Positions 1 through 5,462 of a DNA stretch of 5,462 nucleotides are shown piece by piece. This DNA comes from CAIXOZ01 sp046091285 (GTDB taxonomy: Bacteria > Cyanobacteriota > Cyanobacteriia > PCC-6307 > Cyanobiaceae): the NCBI GenBank assembly GCA_046091285.1, contig JBJTBH010000162.1, positions 1 through 5,462 of the forward strand. The letters are read 5' to 3'. The stretch's first letter is position 1; each line of letters begins with the position of its first letter. The notes beneath the pieces are model-generated. The model had not been told where the DNA came from and ran no database searches. It saw nothing but the letters and a program-made list of their open reading frames with translations. Position numbers and translations under genes: made by a program.

Positions 1-288
1 CGCATTGAGCTGGCGATCATCGACAAATACACGCCAAGCGACTTTCCCTGCATTGATTTCTTCCTTTAGGAGACCGTTTTCGCCAACGACAAGTTTAAAA
101 CCGTAGGTGCCATCCTGGGGTGCCTGAAGCATGCCATCCCAGATGGCGCTGAAGGCTCCGTCCAGAGGGCTCCCTTGACCTTCCGTTACCAGGTTGTCCG
201 TACTAAAGTTGAAATCTACCTGTCGATCTACGCGTTTCAGGATCGGATTGGTCAATCCGTTGCCTTGGTAGTAGGTGGCTTCCAGCCC
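1..288 (-). other. PA14 domain, N-terminal part (residues 1725-1820, runs off the window)
   Basis: The segment opens GLEATYYQGNGLTNPILKRV with the 'l.atYY.g..f' entry typical of PA14. It continues with VDFNFSTDNLVTEG and then has the core motif FSAIWDGMLQAPQDGTYGFKL (W at residue 1774). This matches the PA14 consensus '..W.G.l..p..G.Y.F.l....d...l.vdg'. VAWRVFVDDRQLNA at the edge fits the following 'v.vdd..l' strand. PA14 domains are often carbohydrate-binding in adhesins and glycosidases. The remainder lies beyond position 1, so the binding-loop residues cannot be checked. Confidence 0.8.
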
Positions 289-3200
289 TCTGACTCGCAG
301 CGCAATAGCGTTATTCCCAGCATCCGTTCCGTCTTGGTTGAAATAATCTTTGATGGTCAGATCCTTGCTGCCATCGGCTACGCCATCGCGATCCATGTCC
401 ACAATCAGGCTGGTTCCATGGGCTGCCAGACCCACCACTCCTGGCCGTAGGCCTGTCAGGCTGATCGGCCGTTCCAGATCGAGGTAGGCCACATCCGAAC
501 CGGCCTGATTGTCAGGCACGCCTGCTTCGATCGTCGTTCCTCCGGCTCTGAGCCGTAGCCATGGCTTGCCTGGTTCCAGTTTGGCCCGCTCAAACAGCCT
601 CAGATCAGGCTCCAGGCCGAGGGCTCGGAAGCGGTTGAACTGCGGCTTGTTATCCACTGACGCCCAGCGGGTGGCATCCGCCAGCAGGATGAATTGCTCA
701 TAGGTGACCGGTTTGCTGCTGGGATCTTCGCTGTTGGCTGGAATCGGACTCAGATCCGCCAATCGCCCACCGAGGGCTTCGAAGGCCTCATCCAGGGTCA
801 TCAATCCTGAGCCCACCACATAGATATCGCTGCCGCTGCCACCGATCAGCGTGTCGCGGCCACCGCCGGAGATCAGGATGTCGGCACCGTCATCGCCCAT
901 CAGCAGATCGTTGCCGACGCCGCCATCGATCAGGTCGCCATCGGAGCCCCCGGAGATCGTGTCGTTGCCGGCAGCACCGATCAGCCGATTCCGCTGGCGA
1001 TCGCCACTGATTTCGTCGGCGAAAATGCTACCCGTGATGTTTTCAATGCTTGAAATGTCACCGTAGATGCTGAATTGACCGCTTGCAGTGCCGTCGATTT
1101 TGATGACTTGTGTCAGCGTCGCGTCTGTATAGAGTGCGATCAAGTTGTTGCTGATTTTTTTTGTATAGAGCTCTCGGCTGATGCTGCCGAGGCTTTCTGA
1201 TCGCGGCACACCCGTAGGCAGAGCCGCTCCGATCAGTGCCTGTAGGCGAATCCGCGTTCCATCATTCAGTCCGTGGTTGTTCAGCTGAATGCCCCCATTG
1301 GGGAGGTCCGCAGAAACAGCGGCTTTGATGAGCTGAGTGCCATTGATATTGGCTAGAGGAATATTTGTAATCATGGTGATCCAGTCTTTTCCGCCATCCC
1401 CATCGCGGCTCACCTGCGGGGCTTGGTTGGTGCTTAACTTGCGATCAGCATTGGTGGCCGCCAGGTTGACCACCACGCCGCCCTGGCGGGCCATGCTGTA
1501 ATCGGCGGTGTCGGAACCCCCAGCGCCATCGAGCTGATCAATGCCAGCACCACCGAGCAGCAGATCGTCGTTATAGCCGCCCAGCAGTGTGTCATCGCCA
1601 TCTTCGCCGAACAGGAGATTGCGGCCTGCTAATCCGGCGAGCAGATCATTGCCACGGCCACCCAGAATCACATCGGTGAGGGTGTTGCTGCTGGAGCCGG
1701 TCACCGTGTCGTTGCCATCCCCACCATCGAGGTAGGTGACAGCTGGCTTCCCGCTTGTCGGTGAGAGGCCTCCTTTGAAGTTGTCGTTACCACCACCCCC
1801 TGCGAGAGCCCCAATGGCTGTGTCGAGGTTGAGGCCATAGACCCTGAGCTTGCGCACGAAGCCGTTGCTTGCCAGCTGGGGCTGATTGAGTTGCACTTCG
1901 GTGGCCTTGTCGAGGCTCAGCTGCGTGGCGGTTTCATCGGCATCGGTGCCCACACCGGTGACCCAGAACCCGGTGCTTGTCGAAGCATCGCGTCGCTGTT
2001 CATGGATCGGACTACGGCTGAATGGATTCTCGCTTTGGTTATAATCGGCAAAGGTGATATTGCCCTGGCTGAAGGCGTTGCTGACGATCAGCTTGTCTTT
2101 GAAGCTTTTCGCGCCAACTAGCCTTGCTACGTAATCGTCGGCTTCCAGTGCGACAAAGCTGCCGTCGTTCGGGCTGCTAAATGCGCTTCTTCTGATCAGG
2201 ACGTCATTGCTGCCGCTGGTTGGATCGTCAATGACATTGAACTGGTATCTAGCATTATAGAAAATTCCCTTTCTTAGCTGAATTCTATCGAGATAGGGAT
2301 TGAAGTTTTCGATTCTGATGATGTCCTTGAGTTTTTCTGGGTCAAGCAGGAATCTTGAAACTGGTAGGTAGAAATCATCTTTGCTATCTGCCAGTATGAA
2401 GAGGTTGTTCGTTGCTGTTCCTTGGAGCGTGGTTTTTGCTGGGAACCTCGCTGACTTGCTATCACCTGTTGGCAGCCCGCCTGTGGGGGCGAGGATCACA
2501 TCAGAGCGCTGGTGGTCCAGCGGCACGGCTCTCAGTTCATAGACTCCCGCAGGTAGATCATCGGTACGGAAGCGATAGTCGAAGCTGGCCCAGCGCCCAT
2601 CATTGGGATTAGCGGGAAACACCGCATTGCTGAACACCAGGTCGGCTGAGCTGTGATCCGGGGTGCTGATGGCGATTGTGCCCGTACCCTTGTCGGTGAT
2701 GCGCACCTGAGACTTCAGATCGGGATCGCTGAAGATCTGCAGATTGTTCGCATCAATCACCTTGGCGTAATAGGTCTGGCTGCTGCTCAGACCTGTGGGT
2801 AGTGTGCTGTTGGCATGCGGCGTGAAGCGGAGTTCATGGCCATCGCGCAGGCCATGGTTGGCCAACACCAGCCGGCTGAACAACAGATCCACGCTGGTGG
2901 CTGTATCCAGCTGCCTCTGAACAACTGCATTCAGATAAATCGCAGTGTTGGGATTGCCGCCACTCTGATCCGCTCCCGCCGTGCTGGCATTGCCATCGAC
3001 GAACAGGTCTTCGCCGGTAAGAATCAGATCGGCCCGACCATCACCGTTGGCATCGCTGATCTGCACGCTGCCATTGGCCAGGCCCGGTAGCTGGATGTTG
3101 GCGTTGCGCAGCACCGTGGTGCCATTGTTGTTGGCCAGCACTGTCTGGCAAATACGGGTTTCTGGCAGCGGCACCACGGCGCCACCAGCGGTGCGGCGGG

Positions 3201-5462
3201 TGCCTGTGCCGAAGCCGCTGATCACCAGGTCATTGACACCATCGCCATCAAGATCGCCCAGATCAGCGGCTCCGTTGCGCAAGCCGCCGCCTGGGCCGAT
3301 CTCAGGCAAGGCCACCGTGGCGGCTGGCAGTTCCAGGCCAGTGGAGCCCTGGGCCTGCAGCTTCACTCCTGTTGCCTGCAGCAGCTGCTCAGCCAGCGCG
3401 GCATCCAATACCTGGCCGCTCAGCCACATGGAGCCATTGTCGCGTGTGCCCCGTTGCACTCCCGCCAGCGTCAGCAGATCGGTGCTGCCCAGCAGTAGTT
3501 TGAAGCCGCTGACGCCCGGAAGTCCTGCTGAGAGATTGAGCCGGAAGGCGATTCCCCTGGCTGTTGGATCGGTGCCAGTCGGACCTTGTCCGGCCGTGGT
3601 GAGTATTCGCAGGTTGCCTTTGATCGTCAGGCCATCCTCCGGCGTGCTGGTGGTGGCGGCCACGGCCACCTCATCGGCGACCAGGCGTTGCGCCGTCCAG
3701 GCGCTGGCCGCCGCGGCATCACGGCGATAGAGCCGCAGATCACTGGGTCGTGCATCCAGCTGTTCATCGCGATCATCGATCACACCATCATCATTGGCAT
3801 CCAGCAGGGCCGCCCGGGTCTGCCCCATGGCGAACAGGTCATCGCGTTCACCATTGCGCTCGAGGCTGAACCACCTGACGCTGCCATTCACAAGGCCGCT
3901 GCTGAAGTTCTGCGTCGAGGTGGGTGCCAGTGTTTTGCCGTTGAACTGCTGCACCTGCAGGACTGGTTTGCCGTAGAGGTCGATGCCACTGCGCGCCAGC
4001 AGGCTGCCCGTCATGACGTTTCCCGTTGTGAGGCGGGACGTGTCCTGATCGTCGACCCGTAGCAGATCGCGCAGGGTGAGTTGGCGAGGTTTGCCATCCG
4101 CGCTGTTGACCAGGATCTGAAGAGTTGATGCATCAGGCCGGGTGAGACCGACAGCCTCGATTAGCACCGGTTGATTGCTTTGTGCCGGCAGGAGTGTGTT
4201 GAGATCCAGTAGACCTCCATCCCAGGAGATCACGGCACGGGGCGTGGCCTTGCCGTCGGCGCCTGTCAGTAGGGCACTGCCCAGCATCAGGGCTCGTTGA
4301 TTCGCAGCGGCTGTCAGGCCGCCACCACCGCTCGGTTCATCGAGAAACTTGGGGGTCACATCGCCGTTGCCGGCCAGGGCGCCGAGATCCCGCGTGAGGT
4401 ACTGCGTGCCTGTTTGCTCCCAGCGGATTGCCCGTTGCTTGCCGAAGCGATCGGGGCCCTGGCCGAGGATGCGGGAGCGATCGATGCTCACCTGGATGAC
4501 ATCCGGGCCTGCGTCTGTGGGTGCCGATGCATTGATCAGGCCCCGCAGGGTGAGGGAGCCTTGGGTAGGCGTATTACCCAGTTGAACTGTTGTGGTTCCC
4601 CATTGAGTCTGATCCGTTGGATACTGACTGACGACGAGGTTATCGATGCCATAGGATTCATTGTCCAGACTTTCGTCTGTGCGCCCTTCAAGAGCCAGCT
4701 TCCAGTTTGACAATCCTGCAGGGAGAGTCAGGGTAACCGAAAAAACTTGGTCGTCATAGTATGTGTTTCCGAATAAGCCGCCGTACTGGACAGGCTTGAA
4801 TTCTGCTTTATAGCCAGACTGGTCGATTAGTGTGAATTCATGCTCCTTGCGGTCTCCTTTTAATGTTTTCGTTCCTTCTGCTCCTGATGTTCCGTCTACG
4901 TTTCCAATCCACAAGCGCAATTGTTCGTCGTCCCAGGAGTCGATGCGCAGGAAGTCGAAGGTGATCGTTGTTGATTGACGCGGATCGAGATTTCCTCCTC
5001 CCCAGGTTGTTCCCAGAGTGACATTCGAGCCGTTTCCGAAAGGACCTAAAAACTGCCTAGAGCTTATTGCGGTATCCAATCGATTCGAGCCAACAGAGCT
5101 GTTGTTGAAATTATTAACAAAGAGCTCTGGCGCTATAACTAATTCACCTCCAGGGAGTCTCTTGCCTGATATCTTTCCACTGGCCATATTAAAACTGCTG
5201 TTTATTATGCTTCCTATTCGCATCACAAAAGCATCGCGCCCATTGGTTGGATTTCCATTGAGAGCCCCCAGTGTCAACCCTGCTGCAACAAGACCACTTG
5301 TCGGAAGTGGTGCTATGTCGTAGATTTTATCTGGAGACGAGGAGCCTATTTGCCGTACCCCTATTTTTTTTCCCAGTAGTGAATATTCTGCGATGAATGC
5401 ATCTGATGAGTAGCCTTGGCCTAGCTCCCCAGCAAGATAGACCTTTCCGCTTGAGCCAATGG
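1..5462 (-). CDS. Internal fragment of a giant secreted multidomain RTX/FG-GAP/SBBP/PA14 protein
   Basis: The minus-strand frame with codons on plus triplets 1-3 to 5458-5460 stays open for 1820 codons, and both ends run off the window. Recognisable domains appear throughout this single frame, which shows that it is the coding frame. In order they are SBBP-like repeats (residues 1-85), a DSWDDE/GIDN beta module (137-280), FG-GAP-like repeats and an EF-hand-like loop (281-840), an NHGL module (861-932), a serralysin-C-terminal-like module (1010-1140), RTX nonapeptides (1221-1340), a second NHGL module (1381-1468), more RTX repeats (1469-1550) and a PA14 start (1725-1820). There is a single Cys (residue 771) and abundant Asp, Gly, Asn and Thr, as is common in secreted calcium-binding proteins. 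RTX proteins are generally exported by type I secretion and fold in extracellular Ca2+. The role is probably surface attachment, a surface layer, motility or an exoprotein, but no catalytic domain is visible. No start, ribosome binding site or operon partner can be assessed here. Confidence 0.95.
289..810 (-). other. Post-RTX segment of unknown function (residues 1551-1724)
   Basis: The first part (LMTLDEAFEALGGRLADLSP, KPVTYEQFILLADATRWASVDNKPQF, RALGLEPDLRLFERAKLEPG) looks partly helical and is unlike the surrounding beta modules. The second part (PWLRLRAGGTTIEAGVPD, DVAYLDLERPISLTGLRPG, SLIVDMDRDGVADG) is strand-rich and ends in an Asp loop. LTIKDYFNQDGTDAGNNAIALRV then leads into the PA14 start. 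I do not recognise a named family for either part. Its position directly after an RTX roll suggests a beta-roll cap followed by a separate module. Confidence 0.35.
373..399 (-). other. DxDxDG calcium-loop motif before the PA14 domain
   Basis: The nine residues DMDRDGVAD carry the DxDxDGxxD spacing found in thrombospondin type 3 repeats and in FG-GAP loops, so a bound Ca2+ is likely. The residue at the twelfth EF-hand position is Lys, so a canonical EF-hand is unlikely. It is followed by DLTIKDYFNQDGTDAGN, a short acidic stretch. Confidence 0.45.
811..1056 (-). repeat. RTX hemolysin-type calcium-binding repeats, block 2 (residues 1469-1550)
   Basis: A lead-in, ISSIENITGSIFADEISGD, matches the usual 'iEn.tGs..aDei.Gd' that opens an RTX roll. 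It is followed by NRLIGAAGNDTISGG, SDGDLIDGGVGNDLLMG, DDGADILISGG, and GRDTLIGGSGSDIYVVG. Units are closer to the GGxGxDxL consensus than in block 1. The final SDIYVVG is the standard end of a beta-roll. Ca2+ binding and extracellular folding are known family properties. Confidence 0.93.
1057..1320 (-). repeat. NHGL module, copy B (residues 1381-1468)
   Basis: This copy reads ADLPNGGIQLNNHGLNDGTRIRLQA, then AALPTGVPR, then ELYTKKISNNLIALYTDATLTQVIKIDGTASGQFSIYG. It aligns with copy A (2665-2880) over NHGL[RN]DG, LPTG, Y[AT]K, the L-x(4-6)-D strand and the final I.[DI]..G[TS]...I strand, with an insertion after LPTG. It sits between the two RTX blocks, preceded by the short connector WITMITNIPLANINGTQLIKA (1321-1380 region). 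Confidence 0.6.
1441..1800 (-). repeat. RTX hemolysin-type calcium-binding repeats, block 1 (residues 1221-1340)
   Basis: Successive nonapeptide-type units are seen: GGGGNDNFKGG, LDGGDGNDTVTG, ILGGRGNDLLAG, LFGEDGDDTLLGG, YNDDLLLGG, GAGIDQLDG, and AGGSDTADYS. The block closes with GGVVVNLAATN, a typical continuation after an RTX block ('DTaDYs....gv.vnLa'). The consensus GGxGxDxL binds Ca2+ and forms a parallel beta-roll. Some units are imperfect: AGLAGRNLLFG has no Asp, and YNDD lacks the first glycines. Such repeats mark extracellular proteins, usually exported by type I secretion. Confidence 0.92.
1801..2040 (-). other. Linker region before RTX block 1 (residues 1141-1220)
   Basis: A polar stretch (NQSENPFSRSPIHEQRRD) is followed by strand-like pieces: TGFWVTGVGTDADE, ATQLSLDKATEVQLNQ, and FVRKLRVYGLNLDTAIGALAGG. 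The last piece leads straight into the first glycine-rich repeat. No domain is recognised; it probably forms the N-terminal cap of the calcium beta-roll. Confidence 0.35.
2041..2433 (-). other. Degenerate serralysin-C-terminal-like module (residues 1010-1140)
   Basis: The module begins TTLQGTATNNLFILADSKDDFY and continues with IIRIENFNPYLDRIQLRKGIFY, then VIDDPTSGSNDVLIRR, then FVALEADD. This follows the order of the region that comes after RTX repeats in serralysin-type proteins ('GT...n.f.l......D.I..Fn...D.I.L......ndvli.......vAl.'). No GGxGxD nonapeptides accompany this copy, so the calcium roll seems lost or displaced. The segment is markedly AT-rich (about 38% GC by hand count over 2221-2400) and uses several AGA codons, unlike its GC-rich neighbours. 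Confidence 0.5.
2434..2664 (-). other. Unassigned segment between NHGL copy A and the serralysin-like module (residues 933-1009)
   Basis: The sequence is strand-rich and includes ADLVFSNAVFPANPNDGRWASF, then DYRFRTDDLPAGVYELRAVP, then DVILAPTGGLPTGD. 'LPAGVYELRAVP' has the look of a beta-sandwich edge, and 'GGLPTGD' echoes the LPTG element of the neighbouring NHGL module. No named domain is recognised. It may be a structural linker or a diverged module. Confidence 0.3.
2665..2880 (-). repeat. NHGL module, copy A (residues 861-932)
   Basis: This copy reads FSRLVLANHGLRDGHELRF, then LPTGLSSSQTYYAKVIDANN, then LQIFSD, then VRITDKGTGTIAIS. It shares the order 'NHGL.DG - LPTG - [YL]Y.K - L - [VI].I...GtG...I' with copy B at 1057-1320. 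The pattern resembles a short beta-sandwich repeat seen in cyanobacterial and other surface proteins ('HGL.tGd.v.y...GL..g..YYv...d.nt..L'), but I cannot assign a formal family name. It follows the FG-GAP loops directly and precedes a segment of unclear type. Confidence 0.6.
2941..3330 (-). repeat. Two FG-GAP/VCBS-type calcium-loop repeats (residues 711-840)
   Basis: Two well-formed copies are visible. The first is LRNGAADLGDLDGDGVNDLVISGFG (about residues 727-751), with its DLDGDGVND loop. The second is LANGSVQISDANGDGRADLILTGED (about 794-818), with the DANGDGRAD loop. Both match the FG-GAP/VCBS consensus 'D.nGDG..DL.v.G' of integrin-type propellers, in which the Asp/Asn loop binds Ca2+. 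They are about 70 residues apart, near the usual blade spacing. The window's only Cys (residue 771) lies between them. These copies help to interpret the weaker repeats upstream as the same fold. Confidence 0.75.
3331..3720 (-). other. Unassigned beta-rich segment (residues 581-710)
   Basis: I do not recognise a named domain. Features that can be seen are an Ala-rich start (DAAAASAWTAQRLVADEVAV), a motif DGLTIKGNLRIL (near 3630) resembling the LTLRG and LTLRD motifs upstream, and a strand-rich part: AFRLNLSAGLPGVSGFKLLLG. A short amphipathic stretch (LDAALAEQLLQATGV) follows. It may be a further degenerate copy of the preceding repeat, because LTIKG lies about 450 bases after LTLRD. GC is very high (about 72% by hand count over 3301-3360). 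Confidence 0.35.
3721..4620 (-). repeat. Degenerate FG-GAP/propeller-like repeat region (residues 281-580)
   Basis: A self-similar unit appears at least twice. One copy is LMLGSALLTGADGKATPRAVISWDGGLLDL (near 4217-4305) and the other is VMTGSLLARSGIDLYGKPVLQVQQFNGKTLAP (near 3922-4017). Both follow the pattern 'M.GS.LL...D..GK....v...[ND]G..L', as FG-GAP/integrin-propeller blades do. LTLRG (about 4554) and LTLRD (about 4080) recur about 474 bases apart. Other propeller-like pieces are GALAGNGDVTPKFLDE and SGLVNGSVRWFSL followed by NGERDDLFAMGQ. The repeats have drifted far from a canonical FG-GAP, so the assignment is inference. A beta-propeller or a string of beta-sandwiches are both possible. 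The coding GC is high here. Confidence 0.5.
3766..3801 (-). other. EF-hand-like calcium loop (residues 554-565)
   Basis: The twelve residues DANDDGVIDDRD fit the EF-hand/dockerin loop spacing: acidic or Asn ligands at positions 1, 3, 5, 9 and 12, Gly at 6 and a hydrophobic residue at 8. The loop sits after LFAMGQTRAALL, consistent with a preceding strand or helix, and is followed by EQLDARPSDLRLY. It probably binds Ca2+. Whether it is a dockerin half, an isolated calcium loop or part of a propeller blade cannot be settled from sequence alone. Confidence 0.6.
4621..5052 (-). other. Beta-rich module with DSWDDE and GIDN motifs (residues 137-280)
   Basis: The module opens with FLGPFGNGSNVTLG and continues with TTITFDFLRIDSWDDEQLRLWIGN (DSWDDEQ at residues 174-180). 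It ends with LEGRTDESLDNESYGIDNLVVSQ (about 257-279). The pairing of an 'FDF.riDSWD.E.l.v' strand with a final 'DEs..iDN..v' strand is the signature of a jelly-roll, concanavalin-like module found in large secreted proteins of cyanobacteria and other bacteria, often next to RTX repeats. The middle (about residues 185-240) is polar and variable. The conserved acidic residues may bind calcium or sugar, but this is inferred from family style, and I cannot name a database family with certainty. Confidence 0.55.
5053..5205 (-). other. Low-similarity linker after the propeller (residues 86-136)
   Basis: This stretch of about 51 residues is rich in Asn, Ser and Gly and has short hydrophobic strands (for example GGELVIAPELFVNNFNN). 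I do not recognise a domain. It may be the last strands of the propeller or a connector to the following beta module. It lies in the AT-rich part of the gene (about 38-40% GC by hand count over 5101-5220). Confidence 0.4.
5206..5462 (-). other. SBBP-type beta-propeller repeats (residues 1-85)
   Basis: The residues include GKVYLAGELGQG, then SSDAFIAEYSLLGKK, then a GS..PDKIYDIAPLP stretch, then GLVAAGLTLGALNG and GRDAFVMRIG. This matches the SBBP (seven-bladed beta-propeller) pattern of 'vyvaG.T.G.l....G.DaFvakyd..G....v.q.Gs...D.a.ai'. About two units are visible: the first is cut by the window edge and the second ends near 5206, so more blades probably lie upstream. SBBP repeats occur in large secreted bacterial proteins and are thought to form a rigid propeller scaffold. 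This part is AT-rich compared with the middle of the gene and uses ATA (Ile) codons repeatedly. Confidence 0.75.

Noticed and set aside
811..1800. Repetitive DNA that could suggest a CRISPR or tandem DNA repeat
   Set aside because: The periodicity is that of glycine/aspartate nonapeptide codons (RTX), with varying DNA sequence and no identical direct repeats with unique spacers.
2041..2433. AT-rich stretch as a possible intergenic region or promoter
   Set aside because: The reading frame continues without a stop through it and encodes a recognisable serralysin-like sequence, so it is coding.
2274..2465. A 63-codon open frame on the minus strand
   Set aside because: It is in a different frame from the main gene, within the AT-rich serralysin-like module, and its translation has no domain character.
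2981..3730. A 249-codon open frame on the plus strand
   Set aside because: It lies opposite the GC-rich FG-GAP region. Its translation is Ser/Pro/Arg-rich low-complexity sequence with no domain, while the minus-strand frame carries clear FG-GAP loops here.
3586..4062. A 158-codon open frame on the plus strand
   Set aside because: It is antisense to the repeat region and has no recognisable motif. Stops are rare opposite GC-rich coding sequence, so a long open frame is expected by chance.
4297..4710. A 137-codon open frame on the plus strand
   Set aside because: It is antisense to the continuous minus-strand gene and overlaps another antisense frame. No domain or convincing ribosome binding site was seen.

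Overview
The window lies entirely inside one very large protein gene on the minus strand. Reading the reverse complement in the frame whose codons occupy plus-strand triplets 1-3, 4-6 ... 5458-5460 gives 1820 consecutive sense codons with no stop. Neither the start codon nor the stop codon is in the window, so this is an internal fragment of a giant gene. Every other open frame, including those on the plus strand, is a shadow of it. I see no RNA gene, mobile element, CRISPR array, promoter or terminator.

The predicted product is an extracellular multidomain protein of the RTX/adhesin type. From N- to C-terminus (high to low coordinates) it contains: SBBP-type beta-propeller repeat sequence (5206-5462); a beta-rich module with the DSWDDE and GIDN motifs (4621-5052); a long region of weak FG-GAP/integrin-propeller-like repeats with an EF-hand-like loop (3721-4620); a poorly assignable beta-rich stretch (3331-3720); two clear FG-GAP calcium loops (2941-3330); a 'NHGL' module, copy A (2665-2880); an unassigned segment (2434-2664); a degenerate module resembling the C-terminal region of serralysin-type proteins (2041-2433); a linker (1801-2040); RTX block 1 (1441-1800); NHGL copy B (1057-1320); RTX block 2 (811-1056); an unassigned post-RTX segment ending in a DxDxDG loop (289-810); and the start of a PA14 domain that runs off the window (1-288).

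The product looks like a calcium-stiffened, secreted cell-surface or released protein. Many Asp-rich Ca2+ loops are spread along it, only one cysteine occurs in 1820 residues, no transmembrane segment was noticed, and a carbohydrate-binding type domain (PA14) is present. Type I secretion is the usual route for RTX proteins, but the C-terminal secretion signal would lie outside the window. The domain mix and moderately high but uneven GC suggest a cyanobacterium, perhaps of the Synechococcus/Cyanobium group. That assignment is an impression from domain style, not proven by the sequence.

The most notable points are the paired NHGL modules, one of them inserted between two RTX blocks; a strong GC and codon-use mosaic that follows module boundaries; and a long, internally repetitive propeller-like region that does not match a standard repeat cleanly.
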